64,000 nt of DNA, from assembly GCF_040939455.1 (NCBI RefSeq), contig NC_134113.1:17346501-17410500 (forward strand), given 5' to 3'. Of this stretch, positions 1-9,904 are shown in pieces (within the stretch, counting starts at the first letter, position 1; each line of letters begins with the position of its first letter). A program made the position numbers and the translations under genes. The DNA is from Microcebus murinus (Eukaryota; Chordata; Mammalia; Primates; Cheirogaleidae). The notes beneath the pieces were generated by a model. The model was not told the DNA's origin and searched no databases. It was given only the letters and a program-made list of their open reading frames with translations.

Positions 1-1430
1 TTTAATAAAATGAATTCCCCAAAAAGAAAATGTTTAATATGGATTTCAAAGTGTATTTTTATGCCCCATGTAATAATAAACTGTTGACTTTGAGTTCTGT
101 AGAACTATATGTAATTCAAAATAAGGAAGACCTTTCCATTGAACTACCTGCAATTCTACATTCAACAGAATATTTTGAAAGTAGAATTTCCTATGGACTG
201 GGGGGGGGGGAAATGTCAGAAAAGTACACTTACAGAAATTCACATAATAAACAAATGCCATTTCTTGAGAGGAAATGTTACAAGAAAGGAAAGCAGGATC
301 AGTGACAGAGGGTACTTATCAGCACAAGCCTAGAAAAGGTTCTCTGCCTCCTTCCAAAAAGGCTAGACCAAAAGGAGTGACTGCCACTTTCTAGTCAATT
401 TCATATTCTAACTAGAGAGGGAAATTTTAGCAAAGTGCCAGTTACAAGTTGGAAGTTTCTTCCTTGTATCTTTGGCTAGATAGTTATTTCCCAATTTGCC
501 CAAAGGATCCTTGAAAACCGTATTTCACTGAGCATATAACAGGTACTGAGAAGCTACAGTGCATTCCCGTTGCAGGCTGACTGAGGGCTCATCCTATTCC
601 AGGCATTTCTGCAGAGACTGACTGGCACACACGGTCCCAGCCAAACTTTAAGAGGCCTGAACACAACTCTAGAGTCCAGACCAAATCATCCGGCCCCTTG
701 TTTACACTGTTCGAGCCCCAGTGTATCTGCACCCCACCTAGTCTCCTGGCCCTCTGGGATGAGTCTGGCCTACACTGTCCGGTGGCCCCAGGACCTTGGC
801 ACTCTCAGATGTCCCTATCTGTCTGGTCCTGCCCCCTGCAACCAAGGCCTGGCTGCCGGAATGCAAGCCAGGTCCATTTTTAAATCGCCTTAGAAGTTTC
901 ACAACCACAGGTTTGGGTGAGGAGACAAAACAGTGGTGTAGTTTGCTGACATTAAACTAAAAATACCCAGCAGCAAACAAAAGCCATCTTTTACAGGGCT
1001 GGCTCGGATGTCCTGAGGTTACACGTGGTAGCGTGGGACCATATCCTTGGCAGTGTGGGGGCCTTCACAACTGCCCCAGGCCGAGCGGGGACAGAGGGCC
1101 GGCCTGTCCCGGCGCTGTCAAGGAATCTCGCAGGCGGCAGCCGGCCGGCCCGTTCGATGGAAAGAACAGCTTCATTCCCCTGCCGTGGACCCAAACGCGG
1201 GCTCGAGGAAAGTGTGAGCTACACACTGAAAGGAGAGGCGGGAGGCAAAATGAAAAACACCAGCCCCATTTCCCTGGAAGGAAATGTGTTTCCACCTCCC
1301 TCCTCCCTGCTATTAGAAAAGCAAATTATTGCTGTGACTACGCTGAGAAAGGCAACTCGGAGGCGTAAAATATGGATCTCTGAGCCAACGTGGCCGGGCG
1401 GGAGCTGCTGGGGAGGGGGAATGGGAAGCG

Positions 1431-1478
1431 GGGACCGCGGCGTGGCGGGACCTCGGCGTGGCGGGACCGCGGCGTGGC
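1431..1478 (+). repeat. Three-copy 16-bp GC-rich tandem repeat
   Basis: Three head-to-tail copies of gggaccgcggcgtggc occupy 1431-1446, 1447-1462 and 1463-1478; the middle copy differs by one base (cct for ccg). A further ggggg follows. It lies in the CpG island within CHST11 intron 1. Each copy holds several CpGs, so it could be length-polymorphic. Confidence 0.9.
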
Positions 1479-2230
1479 GGGGGACTGCTCGGAAGGGTCT
1501 ACCTGTTGGGCTGCGGCGCCGAGCTGCCACCCCGGCCGCCGCGCTGGGGCGCCTCTCCCTCCCCAGGTCCCAAACTTTCCTTCGCGCCCCTCGGAAGCGG
1601 TGAGCCTCGTCCCTCTCCCCGTCCAGATTTCGGATGTGAAACTTTGCCTTCAGCCACAAGGGACCGGAGGAAAGGGACTTATTCCCACACGGCAAAGGGG
1701 ACTCCGGGTGCTGGGAACCCACGAGTGAGGGATGCAAACTGACGGTCAGCCCAGGACCTGGCTAAAGTTTCCTCCAAAACTGCGGTGGCCAAAGCATGGC
1801 CCAGGAGCTCGGAGTCCCCAGCTAAGGGTTGGGGGCAAGGGGTGGAGCTGGCCCCAGGGCACCAGCCGCAAGGTCACTGCGGAGCTGGACCCCGGGGGCA
1901 AACAATCGGTGCCGGGCGCAGAGGCAGCGGCAGACACCCAGCCTGTCTCCACACCTGCTCAGCTCCGCGCCGAGCCCCGGACACGTGGGAGCCCAGTCGC
2001 AGGCTCCCGGGCAGCTGCAGGGACTCGCAGCCTCGCCCGGGCGTGCACCGTCCGCCCGACACGGACCAGGAAGGCAGCGGCCCGGGCGCAGCCAGGCGGC
2101 CTCTTTCATCCCCCGACCTGGGCAGGAGCGGGGAAGGAGTTTGGTTCTCTTCGCACCAACACCTCAACCCCGGCAGCTCCCCACACCTCTACCTTTCCCT
2201 GCCACCTCGCAGACAGACAGACAAGGGACA

Positions 2231-2271
2231 CAAAGAAAAAAAGAAGAGGGAGGAAGAAAAAAAAAAAACTA
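2231..2271 (+). repeat. Purine tract in CHST11 intron 1
   Basis: An A/G-only stretch including a run of 12 A near its end. On the transcribed minus strand this is a T-rich tract about 230-270 nt inside intron 1. Confidence 0.85.
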
Positions 2272-2501
2272 CCGCCCCTCCTGGTCCCATCCTCCAGCTC
2301 GGAGCCGGGAGGAAGAAGAGGAAGGAGCGCACCTTCCCTCCTCCTCCCCATCCCGACTGGGTGACCCGGGCAGCAAGGAGCCCCGAAGAGGCCGAGGGGG
2401 AAGAGGTAAGACTGGAAGCGGCAGGAACCAGGCGGAGCGAGCGAGCGAGAGCGCGAGAGAGAAGAAAATATCCAACAAAACCACGCTAACGCGCCCCCTA
2501 C

Positions 2502-2619
2502 CTGGGTGCAACATACTTTGGAAATAGAAGATGACCAGGATAAAGGATCCCAAGCAAGTGGCCAGCACCATCCGGCAGATTTTGTTCATCCTCATCACTT
2601 CCAGCAGCGCCGGCTTCAT
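2502..2619 (-). CDS. CHST11: CHST11 coding exon 1 (chondroitin 4-O-sulfotransferase 1, N-terminus)
   Basis: The minus strand encodes 39 complete residues beginning [11 protein letters not shown] and ending FYFQSMLHP, plus the first base of the next codon. This matches the N-terminus of CHST11 as I remember it from human, with Lys at position 13 where I recall Arg. CHST11 is a Golgi type II membrane enzyme that moves sulfate from PAPS to C4 of GalNAc in chondroitin. This exon supplies only a short basic cytosolic tail (about residues 1-16) and a hydrophobic signal-anchor (about 17-37); the PAPS-binding and catalytic parts lie in later exons outside the window. The start at 2619-2617 has G at -3 and is the first ATG downstream of the inferred TSS. 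The exon ends CACCCAG and is followed by donor GTAGGG at 2501 downward (phase 1). A second GT donor at 2516-2515 would drop 15 nt in frame. The ATG is 400-440 nt from a TATA-like box. Identification is very secure; exact donor use is inferred. Confidence 0.96.
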
Positions 2620-3028
2620 GGCTTTGTCCTGGCTTCGGGGACCGGGGTGTCCGGGAGGCGCGCCCGGGGCGCAGGAGCGAGGAGCCCGCCGCGCGGACCG
2701 GAGCCCGGGAGGCGCAGGGCAGGGCTGGGCACGGCTCGCCGGGAGGATCGGGCTGGCTCGGCGGCGGCTCTCGGAGCCCCCGGCCCGGGCGGGGGTGTGG
2801 AAGGCGCGGGAGTTGGTCGGGAAGTGCCCAGATGCGTGGCCCCGCCGGCCGCGCGCCGCTGCTCCGCCTCGTCGCCTCGCGCTGCTCCGCCGCCTCCTCC
2901 GCTCCCGCCGGCGGCCGCCGCTGCCTGCTCGCGGGCCGGGCGGCCGGGGTGCGAGCGGTGATGGTGCCGCCGCCGCCGCGCTGGCCGCTGTGGCTGTCGG
3001 ACGGCCCCCTCCCTGCTCTCCAAGGGCT
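2620..3028 (-). other. CHST11: CHST11 5' UTR (inferred extent)
   Basis: This GC-rich stretch lies between the CHST11 start codon and a TATA-like box; the upper end is set about 25-30 nt downstream of that box and is inferred. It contains GGC/GCC and poly-alanine/arginine-like triplet runs, so strong secondary structure is expected. I see no ATG on the minus strand inside it. An ATG at 3035-3033 followed directly by AAG TAG would form a two-codon uORF only if transcription began upstream of it. The frame of the CHST11 start stays free of stop codons through the whole stretch. Confidence 0.7.
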
Positions 3029-3050
3029 ACTTCATTGCGCTCCAGCGGTC

Positions 3051-3058
3051 TATATATT
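3051..3058 (-). promoter_or_regulatory. TATA-like box of the CHST11 promoter
   Basis: The minus strand reads GGAATATATAGACC, an AT-rich island in otherwise GC-rich DNA, about 430-440 nt upstream of the CHST11 ATG. A start site about 25-30 nt downstream, near 3025-3030, is inferred. The surrounding CpG island means dispersed initiation is also possible. Confidence 0.6.
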
Positions 3059-3569
3059 CCGGGGCTGGGTTTTACCAAACGCAACTCGCGGCCCCCGGCG
3101 GGGGGAGGGCGCCTGCGGAGAGCCGCGAGCGGGGAGGGCGCCGAGCGCCGGGGCGGAGCGTCGCGCTCCCCCCGCCTCTGCCCGGGATGTGGTCGCGTCC
3201 AGCTGTTTCCCGGGGAGTGCGGAGCGCGCCGCTGCTCCCGCAGGGTCCCAAAAGCCCTCAGTCCCCGGCCGGGCTCGCCCGCCGTCTGGAGGTTGTGTCA
3301 GCGTTTCCATGACAAAACCCGGAGGAAAAAAAGGCGAATGAAATCGCCTCGGTGCTGCCACCCACCCCCGCCCGCGTTGGGAGAGGGAAGTGGCAGGGAG
3401 CGGGCTGGGTACCCGAGGGGGCAACGAGGGAGCTGGTGGCACGCGAGTATCCACAATCCCCGGGCGACCTAGCGGGGAAGTTGCCCTAAGCCCCCAGGAC
3501 GCGAGTGTCCTTTTCCCGACGCTCAAAACTGAACGGTTTCGTTTTTCTTTCCGTCCACAGCCCAGTCTG

Positions 3570-3925
3570 AGCGTTGTTTTGGAAGGGGGTTAAAGAGGGC
3601 TGCCTTAAAGTCAAGGTTAGGGAAACTGCATGACCCTCGGGGGTCAGGCGAAGGCCAAGCTTTCCCAGAGACTCATGTAGACAGAGTCCGGGACATTCAC
3701 CCTCACCCCCAGCCCTCAAGGCAAAAGGGGTTTGTGGATTTTAAAACTCTGGTTCCCCCAAAGGGCAGAGGTTCCTCCAGATTATCCGAGCCGAGGGGAT
3801 GTGAGATGCTCCTAGGACCTCTTCCAAGTCCCTCCAACTGCTGGCAAAACCAAGCCTGCCTTAGCATTGACAGGTAGATGGAAAGATGGCGTTGCCTTCT
3901 TGTGTTGTGCAAAGTCATTTAAAAT
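3570..3925. other. Non-coding upstream flank, no recognised repeat
   Basis: Falling CpG density beyond the island. No repeat family or coding signal is recognised. Confidence 0.5.
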
Positions 3926-4440
3926 GTCCAATTCCATGCGTTTAGGTCGTTTAGCAATCGATAAAGTGGACACAGGCAAATAGCGTGGGTGAAAAATGTT
4001 ATTGCAAAGGCTAATTTTTATGCCTTATTATCAAGTCATTACTAATACTACCTCAATTAATAATGAAACGAGATATTGCACCTTTCATTGTCTCTCACAA
4101 AATAGGCATTTGATGAATTCTTATTAAATCTGAATGTAATGGGCCTTATCCTCCCCTCTGTACAACAGAGACACAACTTGCAGTCAGACACTGAGCAGCG
4201 AAAACCACCTGTGCAACGTCAGTTCCCTCCCCCCAAAGTTCTCCTCCAGCAGTTGCATGGTAGGGAAAGTAACAAAGTCAGCAGCCTTGCCTCTGATTAC
4301 AGAAGACAATCAATTACAGCACAATATTTACGAAGAAGCCGGTTTGTGCTGTATTAATTTGTACTCACTTGTGAATGAGTTGCTTGCTAAAGGCAGCCGA
4401 GCTGAACAAGCTGTAGTCAAAGTCGTTCTCCAGTGAGTGA
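3926..4440. promoter_or_regulatory. Candidate conserved non-coding element upstream of CHST11
   Basis: About 0.9-1.4 kb upstream of the inferred TSS. No repeat family is recognised. It carries AT-rich homeodomain-like motifs (caattaataatg near 4053, caattaca near 4310) and SOX-like AACAAAG (near 4270). Enhancer function is an inference from repeat absence and motif content only. Confidence 0.3.
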
Positions 4441-4834
4441 CAGGAGATTGGGGATGGGAGCTGCCCTGTCCCCCCTACCAGCACCAAGGCAGGGATTTCT
4501 TGCCCTGAACGTGGCTAGATGAGCACTTGCAGAAACTTTTACCTAGAATGCCCGTCTCATCTGGTTTTACAGAGCCAGGGATTTGCTCCCAGGTCACCCA
4601 ACAGGACAAAGACTACACTGCTACCTGTACCAAAGCCTGGACATGCATAAGGCAGTTTGGGAGGTCACAGGGCCAAGGCAGAGGTCAGAAGTCTAATTTC
4701 TTGTGGGTTGTGGCAGCCATGGAGTTGGCCCACATGGTGGGAGAGGGTGGGGATCCATGCTTAGCATCCATTTTTACGTTCCCACAACCAGGGATTGGCC
4801 CACACATAAGTGAGGAGTAAGGCTCTAACAGGTA

Positions 4835-5040
4835 AGCTACCACCTCCTCCGAGAAGTCTTTCCTGATTTCTCACCTGAAGTTGCCTCTTCCCTCTTCTAT
4901 GCTGTGATCACTAGGTCCAAACCCCTCTTGGGCCACTGTACCCACTAGGCTGAACTCCTTCCTGGAGATGCAAGTTGTCTTTGTCTCTGTCTAGCGCCCA
5001 TAGTGACTGGCACGTGGTAGGTGCAAATAAGTCAGAGATG
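4835..5040 (+). repeat. L2 LINE 3'-end fragment
   Basis: It has the usual L2 tail order: 'gagaagtctttcctga', a pyrimidine-rich middle, then 'ctggcacgtggtaggtgca'. It is old and non-coding. Confidence 0.6.
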
Positions 5041-5087
5041 GAGAGGTGGTGCCTTCTTGGACTAGGAGGTTCAATTAGTCACCCTAC

Positions 5088-5112
5088 GGTCGGTGGTCGG
5101 TGGTCGGTGGTA
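5088..5112 (+). repeat. 7-bp GGTCGGT short tandem repeat
   Basis: A run of about three and a half 7-bp units reading cggtcggtggtcggtggtc. It contains several CpGs and is isolated from other repeats. Confidence 0.8.
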
Positions 5113-5119
5113 AAGGTCT

Positions 5120-6120
5120 GCGATCCTGATGTGTTGTGCACAGTGGGGGTGAGGGGAAAGGTTCTATTTCTTATCTCCTTCCTCGCACTATAAATTGCCC
5201 AACCGCAAGTAGAGGCATTGCTTTCTTTCTGTTCCCAGCCTGACAAAACTTTGTCACATCTCTCACTCATGCCACATAATATAATAAATACTGACCAGAT
5301 AAAGGACAGTGTTAACTGGTAAGACTGAGGGAAAAGGAGAAGATCTTACACTCGGAACATTGAAAGATCCTATTTCCCTCGTTTCTCTAAATTCCCTTTT
5401 GCCGCACTTCGAGCTTCTGCAAATCCGCACGGTGCTTGTTGTGGGACCTGGCTCGATTAATTCACTGTCCACCTTCGACAACACACAAATGGAACTGGGG
5501 CCTGCCTATTTTAAAGCCTGGCATGGCCCTGAAAAACTGGTTGAGGAGAAAGTCCCATTTATGTTGACAATCTCATAAAATTTATAGCGGGGGAAGAAAT
5601 AGGTGCAAAATCAGGATTCTGGCTTGTGGGTGCCATGGGCGGTGAAGCGACAGATATTTATGTAGCCCCTCCAATCCGCGCGGGGCGGGCTCTACCTCGG
5701 TCCTGTAGATCATGCCTACAATGTACTGTCTTGTTAAGATCTTGCGAAACTGGCAGCCACGCGCCTTTCTGCACTTTGTTGGAGAGAGAGGTGGGCCCAG
5801 GGCACTAGCAGACAGAGAGCTCTTTAGCATCCTTGGGGGGAAGGTGGGATGTGTCTTCTGCCAACATCAGCCAGGGGCCCCAGACTGGCTCCTTCGAGGA
5901 CTGGCTCTGCCCATTTGCATCTCTTTGGCACCTCCAGCACAAAGGACACTCAGTTAACCAGAGCACAGTGAATATTTGTGGAGTTGAATGAAAAACCATT
6001 TGCCCGCAGCGGGTGGAGATCTTAGGGGACAAATTTGCTACAGGTAGGTAAACCGCAAATGCACAAGTGGGTTACTCATGACATGGCTCTGAGAGCAAGC
6101 TCTTCCCAGCGGGCTTTTCA
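5120..6120. other. Single-copy upstream DNA with scattered CpGs
   Basis: No repeat or exon is recognised. Small CpG clusters occur at 5400-5460 and 5670-5700 (aatccgcgcggggcggg), above local background, so weak regulatory potential about 2.4-2.7 kb upstream of the TSS is possible. Confidence 0.35.
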
Positions 6121-6127
6121 GAACCAG

Positions 6128-6298
6128 GTGGGGAAGGAAGAAAGGAAGAGAGAGGGGGATAGAGAGAAACAGAGAAGAAGGGAAGAGAGAAAGGGGACAG
6201 GGCAGGAGAGGATAGAGGGGGGAAGGGAAGATGAAAAGATGAGGAAGGAAGGAGGGGGGAAGAAGGAAGAGAAGAATAGAAAGGAGGGAAGGAGGAAA
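6128..6298 (+). repeat. Long purine (GGAA/GAGA) tract
   Basis: About 170 bases that are almost entirely A and G, made of gaagg, gagag and ggaagg units with only a few pyrimidines. Low-complexity DNA about 3.1 kb upstream of the CHST11 TSS. Confidence 0.9.
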
Positions 6299-6574
6299 TA
6301 CCCACTATCATTCTTTCTCGCTTGCTAGCTACCCTAGGCTGACTCCAGTTCTCTCCAGGTGGCCCCCTGCCACCTCCCTGTCTCCAGGCACAGCCCAAAA
6401 ATCAGTTCCTGGAGCTGCTCCTCATCCCTTTCAAATACTTATCAACTGATGTCGCCTTGTCCACTCCCAAACTCCATCTGGGGGACTCGGAAGCCCTCCA
6501 CTCCTCACTCCCCACCCACCCCAGTGCCCCCACTCCCTGGCAATCCTGGTGGCTGTCCCAGCCCTCAGGGGCCA

Positions 6575-6725
6575 GGCCATGTTCCAAGCACTCTATGTAT
6601 CCTCATTTTACAAAGGGAGAAACTGAGGCTGAGAAAGGTGAAATACTGCCACAGGGTCACACAGCTGGTGTTGGCAGATGTGAAGTTGAGGTCACAAAGC
6701 CAGAAGCCAGGCAGGTTTGGTGGCC
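6575..6725 (-). repeat. MIR SINE
   Basis: MIR core in reverse orientation: 'cattttacaaagggagaaac', then 'tgaggctgagaaagg' and 'ggtcacacagctggt'. Confidence 0.8.
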
Positions 6726-6744
6726 CCAGGGCCCCATCTCCTCA

Positions 6745-6865
6745 ACCCATGTCGGCTGTGGGCTCAGACAGGCCAGGTGGGCCTGTGTGTCCTGGGGCAG
6801 GTCACTTCACCCCTCTGAACTCCACTTTCTGGAGCTGCCTTGCTGGACATGGGAGAGGATGACAT
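6745..6865 (+). repeat. MIR SINE, forward, adjacent to the previous copy
   Basis: 'ctggggcaggtcacttcacc' followed by 'cctctgaactccactttc' matches the forward MIR middle. Together with the preceding copy it forms an imperfect inverted pair. Confidence 0.6.
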
Positions 6866-6869
6866 GGAC

Positions 6870-7590
6870 TCAGTGGCTGCCAGGGCTCTTCACTGTGATT
6901 TTTTTCTTTTTACCCCTGCCAGCCCCTCCTGTAGCCTGCACCCCACCTACCAGGTCCTGCAGCTCTTTCTACTGGGCTTTCTGGGCCCCTTGCCTGTCCC
7001 TTGCCACTCCCCATTTACAACATTAGCATTTCCTGAGCATACTTAGACATTCATGGCATGGTAATTTATTGAAATATTCATTTGCGTTTGTTCTCCTGGT
7101 ACTTTTCACTTCTCCTCTCCCCCTCCACTTCCAGCAGGCTTTGTGCTACCTTGCCTGCGGGATTTGATGAAGGCTTTCTGGGAGAAAAAATTTATAGCAT
7201 GGGAAAGATAAGGACAGGGAGAGAATCGGGGATTTGCCAAGGGAAGTGTGAGTGCCCTGCCACCTTTGCCCTGGGAGGCACCATGGGAGGCTGGAGCCCA
7301 GGACAGTGGCCTCAGTGTCACCAGGGATTCCAGTCCCCTAAACATGGTGCAAAAGTCACAGGACCACTGACCTGAGGGAGCATCCAGGACAGAGACAAAC
7401 AGATGCCTTGGAGGTGGCCGTGTGACCACAATGGCTGAGGGCCACCCAGGCTTTTGTGCCAGGGCCACATTAAGATGCTGAGAACCTGTGAGCACTGGGA
7501 ACCTTACGATGCACCACTGCCATTTGTAATTCAAGACAGAAATAACACTAAAGCAGAAAGTACATGTTAAAAGAGCAACAAAGTTCAGAT
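6870..7590. other. Non-coding DNA, nothing recognised
   Basis: No repeat family or exon signature seen; ORFs here are short and unsupported. Confidence 0.4.
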
Positions 7591-7594
7591 TTTT

Positions 7595-8385
7595 TTTCTG
7601 ATGTTTTTTCTCCCAGCTTTATGTAAGTATAATACACATAAAATCTATTCAAAGTATGCAGTTTGCTGAGTTTTGGCAATTGTATACCAGTGTATACAAA
7701 CTCCCTTCCCTCTTGCCCCTTTGTGGTTGATCCCTGGCCCAGACCCTGGCCCCAGGCAACCACTGATCATCTTGCTTTCACTATAGTTTTGCCTTTTCTA
7801 GAATTTCTTATAAGTGGAATCACACTGTATGTAGCCTGTCATGTCTGGCTTCTTTGACTTAGCAAAGTTATTTTGAAATTCATTCATTTTGCTGCAGGCA
7901 TCAATATTTATATCCTTTTTATGGCTGAACAGTGTTCCATAGCATGGATTTACCACAACTCATTTATCCATCAGTTGGTGGACATTTGCACTGTTTCCAG
8001 TTTTTAACTATTATGAAAAACCATGCTATGAACATTTGCATACAAGTCTTTTTATGGACATACAATTTATCTTGTGTAAATACCTAGAACACTTTATAAG
8101 ACACTGCCTAACTCTTCTCCAAGTAGCTGTACCCTTCTGTATTCCCACCAGCAAGATAAAAGAGTCCCATAGCCTCACCAGCACTTGGTGTTGTCAGTCT
8201 TTTTAATTTTAGCCATTCCACTGAGTGTGAAGTGGTATCTCATCGTAGTTTTAATTATATTCCCCTAACGACTGGTGATGCCGAGTGTCTTTTCACGTGT
8301 TTGTTAATCATTCACAAACTCCTTTATGAAATGACTATTCAAATCATTTGCCCATTTTTCATCCATACAGACATCAAGTTGTTCC
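7595..8385 (+). repeat. Ancient L1 (L1M-type) non-coding segment
   Basis: Contains the well-known old-L1 string of motifs: 'gtatgtagcctgtcatgtct', 'cagtgttccatagcatgg', 'catttatccatcagttggtg', 'cattcccaccagcaag', 'cttggtgttgtcagtctttt' and 'aatcatttgcccatttttc'. No intact ORF. Subfamily not determined. Confidence 0.8.
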
Positions 8386-8440
8386 AGCACCATTTTATAT
8401 TATTATTATTGTTATTATTGTATCCCATGTTGTACAGTTA
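8386..8440 (+). repeat. AT-rich ATT/GTT microsatellite-like stretch
   Basis: Degenerate tattattattgttattattg run directly after the L1 segment. Confidence 0.6.
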
Positions 8441-8824
8441 AAGTATGCCATATTGGGATTGAATCCTCATAGGCAAGGCCAGAATGTTCTATACTGTTCT
8501 ACCATCTGTGTTGTTCCATGAGTTAAAAAGGAATAAAAAAGCACATCTACTTGGTTGGTCCACTGAGAAACATGAGATCATATCATTGCGAAACCTCAGT
8601 GGGTCCGTGTTATTTGATTCATTAAGGACCTGACTGAATAATCAAAGAAATGCAAATTATAACCCAGCCCTCGTCACTGTTCACAGTTATGACTCGTCTA
8701 ATGACTCTTTCTCCTGCTGATCTCTGAGCTCTGTGAGGGGATGGCTGGGACGACGTCTGTATGGCCAGGGATTAACACGGCGCAGTCTAACAACACGTAT
8801 TAACCGAATGATATCATTTCACCT

Positions 8825-9340
8825 AGAATCTCGGCAATGACTGTAAAATATTGACAGTAGCCAGTGCTGGGAAGGGCACAGGGGAAAGAGAACCCTTATA
8901 AACTGATGGTGGAAGTACGTATACATTGATACAACTTTTATAACCTTTCTGGAAAGTAGCCTAGCAATAACTTGACTAAAATCGCTAAGTTATTGATTGA
9001 TAGAACTGAAGCATTCATGTACCTAGCTGTGCTAAAAATAATCTAAATGTTCAACAGTAAGGATTTGGTTAAACAAATTATAAATCCTTCGTTCAATGGA
9101 ACACTCTACAGCCACTAAAAAGGATAAAGATAATAATAATCCGGGAAGGTAATAAAACACAATATGTATATATGCTTCTGTTTTTTGCATAAATAAGTAA
9201 ACATACTTATATTTATATACACATTTTATACAACAAAGTGTTAATAGTAGTATTGCTGAATAGTAAGACTTTTTCATTCATTTACTATATTGTCTATTTT
9301 TAAGACTACATGTTGTTTTTAAAAAGGAAAAATCTATAGC
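8825..9340 (+). repeat. Ancient L1M 3'-region fragment
   Basis: 'acccttataaactgatggtg', 'aaatgttcaacagtaagg', 'aatggaacactctacagcca' and the later 'cattcatttactatattgtc' are in the order of an old L1 3' end. Non-coding. Confidence 0.7.
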
Positions 9341-9399
9341 TATTTTCATTTTCAGAAGGAAAAAATATTATGTTTAATAAAAGAAACTTAAATCATCAA

Positions 9400-9630
9400 A
9401 ACCCAATTTAAGCCCCTACTTCTTCCATGAAGCCTCCCTTAATTATTTCAACCTACAGAGTTATCTTTCTGCTTGTAAGAAATTAAGCCACTCCTCTGTA
9501 ATTCAGCACTTCCACACTGTCATGTACAGTTGTAGAGTCATTTTGTGAGCCGTGCCCTCTTTCCTTGGCTGCACTACGTGAGCTCATGCAGGTTGATTGC
9601 CAGGATCTGTGATCACAGAGGCTGGTCCAA
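9400..9630 (+). repeat. Probable L2 fragment
   Basis: 'ttcttccatgaagcctccct' begins a pyrimidine-rich L2-like 3' segment. Weak match; mainly a placeholder for repeat-like DNA. Confidence 0.35.
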
Positions 9631-9689
9631 TGCTGGCCACACGGTGGATCACCCACTGGTACTTGCAGATTAATTCCCTGACCCATTAG

Positions 9690-9900
9690 CATGGCCTCTT
9701 ACTGCACACGTGCTGTACGGTAGACTCCAGCAAGCACCCCACATGCAGCCCCATTGATCCTCATGCCAATCACACAAGGACAGTATGACTATCCCCTTAC
9801 CACAGATGGCAAAACTGAGCCTCAGAAAGATCAAGGGACTTGATGACATCCACACAGCTGTGAAGTACCAGAGGTAGGATTTGAACTAAGGGTATAGGTC
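9690..9900 (-). repeat. MIR SINE
   Basis: Reverse MIR: 'tgatcctcatgccaatc', 'gatggcaaaactgagcctca', 'ccacacagctgtgaagta', 'gtaggatttgaactaa'. Confidence 0.8.
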
Positions 9901-9904
9901 ACCA

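Larger units (their letters stand above)
1..2501 (-). other. CHST11: CHST11 intron 1, first 2.5 kb
   Basis: This is intron sequence on the minus strand, starting at donor GTAGGG (2501 downward) and running out of the window. The part above about 1020 belongs to the CpG island. Positions 1-1020 are AT-richer, with no recognised repeat family; the only striking feature there is a run of 11 G at 200-210. CHST11 intron 1 is very long in human, so exon 2 is not expected nearby. Confidence 0.85.
1020..3560. promoter_or_regulatory. CpG island spanning CHST11 promoter, exon 1 and start of intron 1
   Basis: CpG dinucleotides are dense from about 1020 to 3560 while DNA on either side is CpG-poor. The island covers the TATA-like box, the 5' UTR, coding exon 1 and about 1.5 kb of intron 1. 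GC-box-like sequences (for example near 3149 and 3395) flank the promoter. Long apparent ORFs here on both strands reflect the scarcity of stop codons in GC-rich DNA. CHST11 is known to respond to TGF-beta/BMP signalling in cartilage; no specific SMAD site is claimed. Confidence 0.9.

Noticed and set aside
1025..1737. Several 100-190-codon frames on both strands
   Set aside because: All are in the CpG island, overlap one another, and include the 16-bp tandem repeat; no domain is recognisable.
2616..3023. 135-codon minus-strand frame whose stop overlaps the CHST11 ATG (ATGA)
   Set aside because: It begins with TTG rather than ATG and is low complexity. The stop overlap is curious but there is no evidence of initiation.
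2269..3084. 271-codon minus-strand frame taken as one protein
   Set aside because: It contains the true CHST11 start but reads through donor GTAGGG into the intron and starts from a TTG upstream of the TATA-like box; only 2502-2619 is called coding.
2531..3472. 313-codon open frame on the plus strand antisense to CHST11 exon 1
   Set aside because: It lies in a CpG island where stops are rare, overlaps the real exon in reverse, is arginine/alanine/proline-rich with no known domain, and has no supported splice or start context.
6035..6398. Lysine/glutamate-rich plus-strand and serine/proline-rich minus-strand frames
   Set aside because: Both are translations of the purine tract at 6128-6298.
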